From: Niallia taxi
GTDB taxonomy: Bacteria; Bacillota; Bacilli; Bacillales; Cytobacillaceae
DNA: 64,000 nucleotides
Assembly (NCBI RefSeq): GCF_032818155.1
Contig: NZ_CP102589.1
Coordinates: forward strand, 792,001-856,000
Direction of reading: 5' to 3'
Numbering within the stretch: position 1 is the first letter of the stretch; each line of letters opens with the position of its first letter. The notes under the pieces were generated by a model. That model did no database searches. It was given only the letters and a program-made list of their open reading frames with translations, and was not told where the DNA came from. A program made the translations under genes and the position numbers. Positions 26,737 to 34,583 of this stretch are shown here, piece after piece.

Positions 26737-26785
26737 ACCTTAAAAGCCCGATGTTCAATGGTGCTTTTAAGGTTTTTTTATTTTT
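26737..26785 (+). terminator. Terminator closing the toxin island
   Basis: ACCTTAAAAGC pairs with GCTTTTAAGGT around an 18-base loop and is followed by seven T residues. Its sequence is unrelated to the repeated module terminators. Confidence 0.88.
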
Positions 26786-26897
26786 TGAACACACGATGAA
26801 CTACTAACTAGTTCTTATTATAAAGTTAACAATACTGTAATCTCTTGTTAATGGTAATAATATCTTCATAGTGTTAATATATCCATATTATCTTTCT

Positions 26898-26990
26898 AAT
26901 CCAGACAAAGGCAAACCATATTGAAAAGATGGGACGCAAAGTCACAGGTCTAAGGAATTCTATGATGGCTGGACTACCTCGATTGAATAA
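26898..26990 (+). ncRNA. Cyclic di-GMP-I (GEMM) riboswitch
   Basis: The hallmark segments are all present and in order: GACAAAGGCAAACC, a GAAA tetraloop region, GGGACGCAAAGTCAC, AGGTCTAAGG and ATGGCTGGACTACC. These match the conserved core of the c-di-GMP-I aptamer, including the tetraloop receptor and the G of the ligand-binding three-way junction. It ends about 15 bases before the ribosome site of a tiny gene. A small GATTGAATAATC hairpin and a CCTC that could face the GGGGAG ribosome site suggest translational control, but this is an inference. Confidence 0.9.
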
Positions 26991-27010
26991 TCATCAAGGG
27001 GAGTGTCAAC

Positions 27011-27112
27011 ATGTTTTTCAAAGCGATAATTTGTCTATGTAAACGTAGACATAAATTCAGTTATTATACTGATAAGTGTGTTCGATGTGGAAAGAAAAGA
27101 AAGATCTCATAA
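27011..27112 (+). CDS. 33-residue Cys-rich (zinc-ribbon-like) protein under c-di-GMP riboswitch
   Basis: ATG 27011 is seven bases after AAGGGGAGTG. The peptide is basic and holds CLCKRRHKF near residues 8-16 and CVRCGKKRK near the end. That gives four Cys plus a His that could bind one zinc ion, like a miniature zinc ribbon. I do not recognise a family. It is the only gene downstream of the c-di-GMP aptamer before a terminator, so it is the regulated gene. It may bind nucleic acid or another protein; that is speculation from charge and the Cys pattern. Confidence 0.7.
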   Translation: MFFKAIICLCKRRHKFSYYTDKCVRCGKKRKIS

Positions 27113-27121
27113 TAAGTTTAA

Positions 27122-27162
27122 TGCCCATCTACTTTAAGAGAAGGGCCTTTTTTATTTTTTTG
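27122..27162 (+). terminator. Terminator after the Cys-rich peptide gene
   Basis: TGCCC pairs with GGGCC-type sequence (GCCC with GGGC) over a 16-base loop and a run of T follows. The stem is short but the T-tract is long. Confidence 0.6.
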
Positions 27163-27170
27163 AAAGAATG

Positions 27171-27282
27171 GGTTATATTACCACTATGCCTTAAGTGTGG
27201 ATGGTAATATAATACCATTTATAGGTCTTAAATCCTATCCAAGGTATCTTATGCTATACTCACACACCGTTAGATACCTTGG
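27171..27282. repeat. Two stacked inverted repeats of unknown role
   Basis: GGTTATATTACC (27171-27182) is nearly complementary to GGTAATATAATACC (27203-27216). CCAAGGTATCT (27239-27249) is perfectly complementary to AGATACCTTGG (27272-27282). They lie between the Cys-rich peptide gene and a convergent gene. The second may act as a terminator, though neither strand has a strong T-run. Confidence 0.5.
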
Positions 27283-27292
27283 TTTTAAATTT

Positions 27293-27778
27293 TCAAGAGG
27301 AATCCTCCTGAAGAAGTCTTCTTAGAGATTCCTTCTTAAAATGAGAAACTGTAGGCTTTGCTTCTGTGTACAGCAGGAGTTCTGTATAAACAGCAAAAGG
27401 ATTTTCATCAAGCAGACCGATTAACTCATTTAGGTCTTCCCTCACAATAACGGAAAAAGTAACAGCAGTCTGTTCCTTGAATTCTACTAAGCTGACACTG
27501 ATATGCTCTAAAACCTCTATGTCTTCTTCAGCCATTGGTTCTGTGATTACTGCCTGTAACTTTATTATATTTTCAGATGTATCAAACTCTTCTGGTGTGT
27601 CTTTATAAACCTCTTCTAAAAAAGGATAATCCGAAATCCTGCTTTTTCTATTGCAATCTTCAATAAGTAGAAATCCAATAACATAGTTCCAGCCATCTTC
27701 CTTTGTTTGCATAAGACGAAAGATTTCAAAGTTTTTCATCCTCAGCTCGCCAATTAGGTATACCTCTGGCATTTTCAA
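27293..27778 (-). CDS. Hypothetical protein, about 161 residues
   Basis: TTG at 27778 is seven bases after AAGAAGGTG and two codons before an ATG, giving MKMPEVYLIGELRMKNFEIFRL. The frame extends upstream to 27880 without a ribosome site, so the shorter form is preferred. The protein is acidic with mixed alpha/beta character (LQAVITEPMAEEDIEVLEHIS). No signal peptide or membrane segment is visible and no family is recognised. Confidence 0.65.
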   Translation of the reverse strand: MKMPEVYLIGELRMKNFEIFRLMQTKEDGWNYVIGFLLIEDCNRKSRISDYPFLEEVYKDTPEEFDTSENIIKLQAVITEPMAEEDIEVLEHISVSLVEFKEQTAVTFSVIVREDLNELIGLLDENPFAVYTELLLYTEAKPTVSHFKKESLRRLLQEDSS

Positions 27779-28152
27779 AGTATTACACCTTCTTTTTTTA
27801 GAATTTAATCTACTCGTAAAATGCTCTTTTGAACTGAAATGACAATCTAATAATATAGGCTTTGTCCACTTCATTGTCATAGTATCTTGAATATTCCCCT
27901 AAAACAGTCACTTATCCTTTTTTGAAATGATAGATGAGCTGTTTATCATTTTCTTCACTTTCATTTGCTAGTCATTGTGTAAAAATGCCTTTTTAGGTTT
28001 GTCATATAAGAGCACAGCCAAGTTCCTCCTAAAGGTTATCTATAGACTATAATAACAAATTGATGCCTAAAAATTAGTGAACAAACCCAAAACAATCTAA
28101 AATAGAAGCTAACGAGAATACAGGAAAGATAACTAAAGAGAGGTATAAAAAG
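27779..28152. other. Intergenic region before the PhzF-like gene
   Basis: AT-rich, with upstream regions of two divergent genes. A TATAATA at about 28046-28052 may be the -10 element of the PhzF-like gene. No gene-like frame was found. Confidence 0.35.
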
Positions 28153-29022
28153 ATGAACATACAAGTATTTATAGTAAATGCCTTTACAAAAAACAAAACA
28201 GGAGGCAATCCTGCTGGAGTTGTAGTAGAGGGAGACGGACTGAGTGCCGGTGATATGCAGTACATCGCTACCGAAATGGGATTGTCTGAAACTGCTTTTA
28301 TTCTAAGCTCCGCATCTGCCGATTATAAAATCAGGTACTTTACACCAGCAGCAGAAGTAGATTTATGCGGCCATGCCACAATCGCAAGCTTTGCCCTTTT
28401 AGTGCAAAAAAATATTATAAACAAGGGCAGCTTCACAATTGAAACAAAAGCTGGCATTCTTCCAGTAAAAGTGGAAAGGGAAAAGGTGTTTCTCACACAG
28501 AATAATCCTGAATTCAGCCAACAGTTGGACAAAAAGGATATTGCCCTGTTACTTAACATTTCAGAGGCAGATATTATGAATGACCTGCCCATTGAAATTG
28601 TCTCAACAGGCTTAAAGGATATCCTTGTACCAATCAAAAATAATGAAGTACTGCAAAGCCTGCAGCCAGACTTTAATACAATTGAAGAAATAAGCGTCGA
28701 GCATCAAGTTGTGGGCTACCATGTTTTTACATTAGATACTAATACAAAGGCAAATGCCTTTTGTCGTAATTTCGCGCCACTCTATGATATTAACGAAGAA
28801 AGTGCAACAGGCACAGCTAGTGGAGCATTGACAGGCTATCTACATAAACACAGATTAATAGATCCAGCCAGCACAAGTTTAATATTTGAACAAGGTCATG
28901 CGATGAAAGCTCCATCTGAAATTATCTCCCGTTTTAAAGTGGATAGTTATAATGAGATACAAACTTTGGAGGTTGGGGGAGAGGGGATCTATTTATCTTC
29001 TAAATGGATAGAACTGCAATAA
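28153..29022 (+). CDS. PhzF-family isomerase/epimerase-like protein
   Basis: 289 residues of the PhzF fold (two similar alpha/beta halves, diaminopimelate-epimerase-like). Family motifs are FTKNKTGGNPAGVV near the N-terminus, GLSETAF with the catalytic Glu46, the EVDLCGHATIA stretch and ATGTASGALTGYL. Most bacterial members outside phenazine clusters have unknown substrates, and there are no phenazine genes here. It begins after GAGAGG and is convergent with the next gene. Confidence 0.88.
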   Translation: MNIQVFIVNAFTKNKTGGNPAGVVVEGDGLSAGDMQYIATEMGLSETAFILSSASADYKIRYFTPAAEVDLCGHATIASFALLVQKNIINKGSFTIETKAGILPVKVEREKVFLTQNNPEFSQQLDKKDIALLLNISEADIMNDLPIEIVSTGLKDILVPIKNNEVLQSLQPDFNTIEEISVEHQVVGYHVFTLDTNTKANAFCRNFAPLYDINEESATGTASGALTGYLHKHRLIDPASTSLIFEQGHAMKAPSEIISRFKVDSYNEIQTLEVGGEGIYLSSKWIELQ

Positions 29023-29023
29023 A

Positions 29024-29046
29024 AAAAGGAGGGGGGTTCCCTCCTT
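29024..29046 (-). terminator. Terminator of the 103-residue hypothetical gene
   Basis: On the minus strand AAGGAGGG pairs with CCCTCCTT and is followed by seven T residues. The hairpin overlaps the stop codon of the minus-strand gene and may also slow read-through from the PhzF-like gene. Confidence 0.75.
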
Positions 29047-29356
29047 AAGCAATAAAGTCATTAGGATAACTAGTCTGAAAATGATTGAGCAAAGAAGGCA
29101 ATTGCTTTTGGAATGCAAGGCAGATCTGCTGTCCGGCAGGGTAAGGATAAATTGTCTTATTGCAAAAAATACAAACATCCTTTTCTTTGAAAATATGCAT
29201 AACGTTTAAAGGGAAGGGCATCTTTTTGTTTCCCACTAGAAACTGATATAAATGATCATTAATGCGGAAATTTATTTGATAACCATCGAAGGAGCTTAAG
29301 TTGCTGATTTTTACGTCTTGATATGGTAACCCTTTGACATTTAGCATAGAGTGCAT
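29045..29356 (-). CDS. Hypothetical protein, 103 residues
   Basis: ATG 29356 follows GAGGAAACGGAG. The protein contains FKEKDVCIFCNKTIYPYPAG, a CxxC that may bind a metal, and otherwise hydrophobic and aromatic strands (GYQINFRINDHLYQFLVG). No family is recognised. It has its own terminator and stands between the PhzF-like and chemoreceptor genes. Confidence 0.6.
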   Translation of the reverse strand: MHSMLNVKGLPYQDVKISNLSSFDGYQINFRINDHLYQFLVGNKKMPFPLNVMHIFKEKDVCIFCNKTIYPYPAGQQICLAFQKQLPSLLNHFQTSYPNDFIA

Positions 29357-29466
29357 CTCCGTTTCCTCTAAGTAAGATATTTATATTTATTATATTATTA
29401 AAAGTAAGCGCGTTCAATTATTGTTAAGTATGTTGTTTTGTTTTCTGTAAATGAAATTGAGATATA

Positions 29467-29497
29467 TAGCAAAAAGCCGCTTATCAGCGGCCTTCTT
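29467..29497 (-). terminator. Terminator of the chemoreceptor gene
   Basis: On the minus strand GGCCGCTGATAAGCGGC forms a hairpin followed by TTTTTGC. Confidence 0.85.
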
Positions 29498-29509
29498 ACT
29501 TTGAGTGTA

Positions 29510-31192
29510 TTACAGTTTAAATTTATCCATCGTATCATTAAGCTCTTTTGACATCTCATTAAGTTCATTAATTAATCTGCCGACTTGTTCATTAGTTGCA
29601 GTTTGGCTTTCAGAAGCAGAAGCGACAGCATTAACATGGTCCACATTTTCACTTGCGATTGCAGCTAATTCTTCAGAAGAGGCTGTTATTTCCTCAACAC
29701 TTGCGGACAGCTCTTCAGAAGTAGTGGATATTTCTTGAATTTGAGCAACAATATTTTCAATGGAAGCAAGAATGTTTTTAAAGGCTAGTCCAGCATTATT
29801 AGCAGAGAACAAGCTGCTTTCCATTTCACTTTTACTTTTAAGAGTAGAAGTGACCGCAGTTTCTGTATCATGTTTAACTGCTTGGATCAAGTCAGCAATT
29901 TCCTTTGCAGATTCCTTCGAGTTCTCCGCCAGCTTTCTAACCTCTGTCGCAACGACAGCAAACCCTTTACCGTGCTCACCAGCTCTTGCTGCTTCAATTG
30001 TCGCATTAAGAGCAAGCAGGTTTGTTTGCTCAGCGATATTAGTGATAACCTCTGAAATCGCGCCAATTCTGTTTGTTCTTTCTCCCAGGTTTTCCATAAC
30101 AGATACTGTTTCAGTGACAGTTGTGTTAAGACCTTTTAACTCGTCCAAAGTATTTTGGATAACTTTATTGCCTTCATTAGCAGCGTCATTCACATGTACA
30201 GAATAATCAGCGACAGATGACGAAGAGCTTGCAATAAGTTCAATGCCTTTTGCCCCTTCAGCCATCGTAGCTGCCATATCATTAGCAGTATCCTTTTGAA
30301 GTAAAGAACCAGTGGTTACTTGTTCAAATGATTCTAAAATTCCCCCTGATTGTGCCTCCAAATCCTGTCTTGCTGTGAGCAATTGACTCGAAGTGTCTAA
30401 TAATCTGCCTTCTGTCGTTTTAATGCGGTCAATCATGCCAACTAAGCTTGCGACCATTGTATTAACAGCATTGGCCAGCTGTTGGAACTCATCTCTGCTA
30501 TTGAAATGAAGTGGTTCACCAGATAAATCATTATCGCTGATTTGTGTAAGCCTTCCCTCAATCACTTTAATTGGTTTTACAACTGTATAGATTAACCAAG
30601 CTGCTACAGCGAGCGCAATAACAGCCGTCAAGACCGCCATAACCATAAATACATTCTTCTGAGAATGATTTTCAGAAATGAGGTTATCACCTGTATCTGT
30701 TAGTTGCTGATCTACTGTATTCTTAACCTTGTCCCATGCATCCATTGCATCTGTCGACCAAACTTGGCAATATTGTTCCATTAACGGAATTGCCGCATCG
30801 AATCCGCCATCTTCATATGCAGGAATTACTTGGTCAGTAATAAGATTATTCCATTTTTCCGTTTTAGCGACAGCATCTGCATAATCTGCGTTATCTCCTA
30901 ATAATAACTTTTCCATTTCATCCATTAATACAGCAGACTCTTCTGCATTCTCAGCAAACTGCGCTTTATAGTTTTCATCCCCATATAACACATAACCACG
31001 AGCCATAATGACACGTTGAGATAAATTTTCCTCTAGGGTATTTGCTAAAGAAACAAGCTTATAATCTTTATCAATCAATTTGGTCATCTGATCATCGGCA
31101 CGATCATTCCCCCAATAACCGACTACCGCAAACCCTATAATAAACAATAATATTGCACCAAACCCAATAAACACTTTTCTTCTAATTCCCAT
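29510..31192 (-). CDS. Methyl-accepting chemotaxis protein
   Basis: 560 residues from ATG 31192, preceded by GAGGGG. Layout: a first membrane helix (about residues 8-28), a helical extracellular sensor of the four-helix-bundle type (about 30-180), a second helix (about 185-210), HAMP (about 210-265) and a long cytoplasmic coiled coil. The hairpin tip is [22 protein letters not shown], followed by [16 protein letters not shown]. It signals to CheA/CheW. The ligand is unknown. Single-gene unit with its own terminator; no che genes nearby. Confidence 0.93.
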   Translation of the reverse strand: MGIRRKVFIGFGAILLFIIGFAVVGYWGNDRADDQMTKLIDKDYKLVSLANTLEENLSQRVIMARGYVLYGDENYKAQFAENAEESAVLMDEMEKLLLGDNADYADAVAKTEKWNNLITDQVIPAYEDGGFDAAIPLMEQYCQVWSTDAMDAWDKVKNTVDQQLTDTGDNLISENHSQKNVFMVMAVLTAVIALAVAAWLIYTVVKPIKVIEGRLTQISDNDLSGEPLHFNSRDEFQQLANAVNTMVASLVGMIDRIKTTEGRLLDTSSQLLTARQDLEAQSGGILESFEQVTTGSLLQKDTANDMAATMAEGAKGIELIASSSSSVADYSVHVNDAANEGNKVIQNTLDELKGLNTTVTETVSVMENLGERTNRIGAISEVITNIAEQTNLLALNATIEAARAGEHGKGFAVVATEVRKLAENSKESAKEIADLIQAVKHDTETAVTSTLKSKSEMESSLFSANNAGLAFKNILASIENIVAQIQEISTTSEELSASVEEITASSEELAAIASENVDHVNAVASASESQTATNEQVGRLINELNEMSKELNDTMDKFKL

Positions 31193-31561
31193 TTTTTCCC
31201 CTCGCAATAACTTTTATTTGTATTTTTTGATTTTAAGAATTTTTAAACTGAGATATATGTATTAAAATAGATTTTGATAATAGCACAACAGTGACTATTT
31301 ACCCAAATATTTAGACCTATAAACTTAACAATACAAATTTTATATGAAAAATTAGAGTGATTAAAAATATAGAGAAAAATGTATCAAGAAAATTATTTTT
31401 GTATAACAATATATACCAGCTGAAGGTGTGTTTTGTAAGCCCAGAGAATTGGCTTGGAAGAGTGTAAAATTGTTTGGCTTTTACCATTACAGAGTACTTC
31501 TTTGGAATGCTTGGTACATACAAAGTTCAATAATCGAAACAGAAACCCGCATATTGTTTAA

Positions 31562-31625
31562 ATACAATATTCCAAACTTAGGGATTCTTGTTTGAGGTGC
31601 TTTTGGATACAATATTCCTTACTTA
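31562..31625 (+). repeat. Direct repeat pair upstream of the phosphatase gene
   Basis: Two 19-base copies, 45 bases apart start to start (about 4.3 helical turns), reading ATACAATATTCC then AA or TT then ACTTA. The placement just upstream of the presumed promoter suggests regulator binding sites. The regulator is unknown. Confidence 0.5.
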
Positions 31626-31665
31626 ATAATGGTAAGAATGATATGTATATATAATAGAAGAAACT

Positions 31666-31679
31666 AGGAAGCGTTTTCA
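31666..31679 (+). promoter_or_regulatory. cre-like site
   Basis: AGGAAGCGTTTTCA fits the cre consensus except at two positions in the left half. It lies just after a TATAAT-like sequence, where CcpA binding would repress. Confidence 0.35.
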
Positions 31680-31817
31680 TAAATAGTAACCTATATAATC
31701 AAAAACTAATAGTTTAATAAACAGGATGTTATCAAACCCATCCAACTTTTTGTAACTAGATTGCTAAATGAAAAGTTAGTATAATAGAATGATAAAAGCG
31801 GAGAGGTGAATACATTA

Positions 31818-32582
31818 ATGATTGACATTCATTGCCACATATTACCTGGTATTGATGATGGTGCAAAAACAATAGAGGATAGCATAGAGATGGCAAAGGT
31901 TGCAGCTGAAGAAGGTATACACACCATTATCGCTACACCTCATCACAAAAACAATCAATTTACTAATAATAAAGAAGATATTCTCAAGCATGTGGAAAAT
32001 TTAAATAAGCAGTTTACTGAAAGGAATATTCCAATTAACATCCTGCCAGGACAGGAAGTACGTATATTTGGAGAGCTACTGGAGGACTATGAAAAAGGGG
32101 AAATACTAACATTAAATCATACAAAATACTTGTTTGTTGAATTTCCATCTTCATCTGTCCCAAGATATGCTGAAAGATTGCTTTACGATATCCAAACACA
32201 AGGTATTATTCCAATAATCGTCCATCCAGAACGAAACAAAGAGTTACAGGAAAACCCAGATTTAATGTACAAGCTTGTACAAAATGGGGCACTGACACAA
32301 GTAACAGCAGCAAGTGTATGTGGTTACTTTGGGAAAAAAGTAAAACAATTCTCCGAACAGTTAATTGAAGCAAATTTAACTCATTTTATCGCATCAGATG
32401 CTCATAATACGACAAGCCGCACATATAAAATGAATCAGGCATTTGATGAAATAGAAGCGAAGTTTGGATCTGATTATGTTTATATGTTTACAGAAAATGC
32501 TGAGTTACTTATAGAGAATAAGAATATTTATAAAGAGATGCCACAACCAATTAGAAGAAAGAAGTTTCTTGGGATATTTTGA
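31818..32582 (+). CDS. CpsB/YwqE-type tyrosine-protein phosphatase (PHP fold)
   Basis: 254 residues from ATG 31818, the length I recall for B. subtilis YwqE. PHP-family metal-binding motifs are visible: MIDIHCHILPGIDDGA at the N-terminus, ATPHH, HPERN and ASDAHN. These enzymes dephosphorylate the BY-kinase that controls polysaccharide export. The cognate kinase is at 34561, but it is separated from this gene by a terminator and a minus-strand gene, unlike the usual single operon. The GTG at 31806 overlaps the ribosome site and is not preferred. Confidence 0.92.
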   Translation: MIDIHCHILPGIDDGAKTIEDSIEMAKVAAEEGIHTIIATPHHKNNQFTNNKEDILKHVENLNKQFTERNIPINILPGQEVRIFGELLEDYEKGEILTLNHTKYLFVEFPSSSVPRYAERLLYDIQTQGIIPIIVHPERNKELQENPDLMYKLVQNGALTQVTAASVCGYFGKKVKQFSEQLIEANLTHFIASDAHNTTSRTYKMNQAFDEIEAKFGSDYVYMFTENAELLIENKNIYKEMPQPIRRKKFLGIF

Positions 32583-32608
32583 GGATATTCCAAGAAACTT
32601 CTTTTTTA
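32559..32608 (+). terminator. Terminator of the phosphatase gene, overlapping its 3' end
   Basis: AAGAAGTTTCTTGGGATAT is complementary to ATATTCCAAGAAACTTCTT around a seven-base loop, followed by T residues. The left arm encodes the last residues (KKFLGIF). Confidence 0.9.
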
Positions 32609-32831
32609 GATTGAAATCCTAGTTTTTATTCTAAATAAATAATAATCTGAAAAGTTCATTTTTCTAATCTGTTATATGCAATTGGTGGAAATATTTTTAG
32701 GACAGATGTTTTTTTGAAATTATTAGAAAGTATTTTTAACTTTTTTCGACAAAAAACAACAAATGTCGCTATTTACTCAAACAGAAATTAAGTGCTATGA
32801 TAGTTGTGCTATATAAAGAACGAAACAACTG

Positions 32832-32858
32832 AAAACGAGCAAAATTGCTCGTTTTATT
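32832..32858. terminator. Bidirectional-type terminator
   Basis: GAAAACGAGCA and TGCTCGTTTTATTC form a symmetrical hairpin with A- and T-rich flanks at the end of the minus-strand SGNH gene. Confidence 0.8.
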
Positions 32859-33618
32859 CACTTATTAAAAAATAAGTTATATAGTTGCTCCAGATTTCAT
32901 ATCCTTTTTTATTGGGTGTTCCATCTTGATTAATATAATCTAAGATTTCGTTGCTGTCGCCTTCCGGCCAATCCTTCCAATGATCTAAGTATGTAATATT
33001 TTCTGATTCTGCATATTCTTTTAATGCAGCAACTTGAGTAGGATAAAGGCTGGCGTTATATATTGGATTTGCTGGTTGTAGGATGAATGTTACATTAGGT
33101 AACTGCTCTTTTGTTTCTTTTATTATGGTAGAGAGATTAGTAAGAGTAGTATTAATATCTATAATATTATTGTCTGAAAGAAGAAACGGTTCAAAAATAA
33201 TCATATCCGGTTTCTCATCAATTAAGGTTTCTGTATCACCATTTAATACATAGTTGCTTGTGGTTTCGTTGAATACCATGCTATCTATTGATACATATTT
33301 ATCATAAGTGTTTATTAATGCTTCCCTTAAATTAGACATCAGGCCTAAATCTAAATTCCCAATTGATTCAGATCCTAGTAATAATATATGGTAAGTATCA
33401 TCATTATTTATTGCACTTTCTAATTGTTTTTGTGAATCTTCTGGCCATGCACTAGCAAACTTTAAATAGTAGTCTGAATCAATATTATTTACTGAACTTG
33501 AAGGGGAATTTGAGTTATTGTTTAAAGGACTGGTTTTTACATTTCCCCAGTGAATATTCCCAATTACAAGAACAGCAGTCAGTAAGATAGACAAAACAGT
33601 AATAATAATAGCTTTCAT
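32854..33618 (-). CDS. SGNH-like (GDSL) membrane-anchored protein
   Basis: 254 residues from ATG 33618, which follows GGAGG. An N-terminal signal-anchor helix (about 4-24) is followed by a low-complexity Asn/Ser spacer and an SGNH-type domain. The domain has ILLLGSESIG as block I, EKPDMIIFEPFLL and ILQPANPIYN. Block V reads QDGTPNKKGYEIW, where the usual catalytic DxxH histidine is not evident. It may be a variant or inactive member. Such proteins in polysaccharide loci often act on acyl groups. It sits alone, divergent from the wzz-kinase genes. Confidence 0.7.
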   Translation of the reverse strand: MKAIIITVLSILLTAVLVIGNIHWGNVKTSPLNNNSNSPSSSVNNIDSDYYLKFASAWPEDSQKQLESAINNDDTYHILLLGSESIGNLDLGLMSNLREALINTYDKYVSIDSMVFNETTSNYVLNGDTETLIDEKPDMIIFEPFLLSDNNIIDINTTLTNLSTIIKETKEQLPNVTFILQPANPIYNASLYPTQVAALKEYAESENITYLDHWKDWPEGDSNEILDYINQDGTPNKKGYEIWSNYITYFLISE

Positions 33619-33669
33619 TATAACCTCCATTTATAAATTATGACTTTATAATTATAGCAGAAAAAGCTA

Positions 33670-33690
33670 TTTAGGGAATTATTCCCTAAA
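33670..33690. promoter_or_regulatory. Perfect 21-base palindrome between divergent SGNH and wzz genes
   Basis: TTTAGGGAA and TTCCCTAAA are perfect arms around TTA. The location, about 50 bases before the SGNH start and 150 before the wzz start, suits an operator controlling either or both. Confidence 0.6.
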
Positions 33691-33755
33691 ACAAAAAAAG
33701 ACTACTAAAAATGTAAAATACTTGTTAAAGTAGAGTTCGAAGATAAAAATACAAG

Positions 33756-33770
33756 AATACTAAAAGTATT
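33756..33770. promoter_or_regulatory. Second inverted repeat in the wzz promoter region
   Basis: AATACT and AGTATT flank AAA. The element lies about 40 bases upstream of the presumed extended -10 (TGATATAAT, 33801-33809). Confidence 0.4.
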
Positions 33771-33800
33771 ACAAGAAGAAACAATTTTAGCAATCTTATG

Positions 33801-33809
33801 TGATATAAT
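33801..33809 (+). promoter_or_regulatory. Extended -10 promoter of the exopolysaccharide operon
   Basis: TGATATAAT is a consensus extended -10 (TGnTATAAT). It is 33 bases before the start codon of the wzz-like gene; no clear -35 is needed for this promoter type. Confidence 0.55.
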
Positions 33810-33842
33810 TATCATGTTTTTATTTATTTTTAGGAGGAAATC

Positions 33843-34583
33843 ATGGAAGAAACAATCAGTTTAAAAGAACTATTTCAAACTTTAAAGAAGAGAATCGCAC
33901 TAATCATCTCCATAACATTAATCGCCATGATTATTAGTGGAGTAGTAAGTTACTTCGTAATAACACCAGAATACAAATCTTCTACACAAATACTTGTAAA
34001 TCAAGCTAAAGATGACCAGACAGTTTATAACTACAATGAAGTTCAAACAAATATCCAATTAATTAACACTTATAGTGTTATTTTAAAAAGTGCTGCTATT
34101 TTGAATGAAGTTAAGACTGAATTGGCTTTAGATTCGAGTGTATCTGAGTTAAATGAAAAAATCTCAGTTGAAAGTGCGCAAAATTCCCAAATCATGACTG
34201 TTTCGGTAACAGATCCGGACCCAGCAGTTGCTTTGGATATCGCCAATAAAACAGCAGAAGTTTTTGAAAAAGAAATCAAAAAAATAATGAAGGTAGATAA
34301 CGTTAGTGTTCTTCCACTTGCAAATGATCAAGAAAATCAATCTCCTATTAGTCCTAATCCTCCATTAAATATTGCTATTGCTGCAATAGTGGGATTAATG
34401 ATTGGGGTAGGTCTTGCATTTTTATTAGAATTTTTAGATAGCACTGTTAAAACAGAACAAGATATTGAAAAATTGTTGAACTTGCCAGTATTGGGGGCAA
34501 TAACAACAATAGATGAAAGTAAAGCGACTAAATTAAAGGGAAATATAGGTAAAGGAAGAGGTGGTTCAGTTGGTAGCAAATAA
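33843..34583 (+). CDS. Wzz/CpsC-type chain-length modulator, kinase activator
   Basis: 246 residues with the Wzz layout: a membrane helix at about 18-40 (ALIISITLIAMIISGVV), an extracellular helical domain opening YKSSTQILV, a Pro-rich PISPNPPLN stretch and a second membrane helix (about 175-195). A cytoplasmic tail ends in a basic GKGRGG. In Gram-positives this protein activates the separate BY-kinase. It overlaps the kinase gene, so the two are coupled. AGGAGG precedes the ATG. Confidence 0.93.
   Translation: MEETISLKELFQTLKKRIALIISITLIAMIISGVVSYFVITPEYKSSTQILVNQAKDDQTVYNYNEVQTNIQLINTYSVILKSAAILNEVKTELALDSSVSELNEKISVESAQNSQIMTVSVTDPDPAVALDIANKTAEVFEKEIKKIMKVDNVSVLPLANDQENQSPISPNPPLNIAIAAIVGLMIGVGLAFLLEFLDSTVKTEQDIEKLLNLPVLGAITTIDESKATKLKGNIGKGRGGSVGSK

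Larger units (their letters stand above)
31193..31817. other. Long intergenic region upstream of the exopolysaccharide cluster
   Basis: About 620 bases, very AT-rich, with no credible gene. It holds two copies of ATACAATATTCC followed by ACTTA (31562-31580 and 31607-31625, 17 of 19 bases equal), a TATAAT-like -10 region near 31650 and a cre-like AGGAAGCGTTTTCA at 31666-31679. This is probably the promoter region of the phosphatase gene. Confidence 0.55.

Noticed and set aside
29760..30206. 148-codon plus-strand frame opposite the chemoreceptor
   Set aside because: Antisense shadow of the conserved signalling domain; no ribosome site.
31317..31523. 68-codon minus-strand frame in the long intergenic region
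   Set aside because: Low-complexity, AT-driven composition and no ribosome site.
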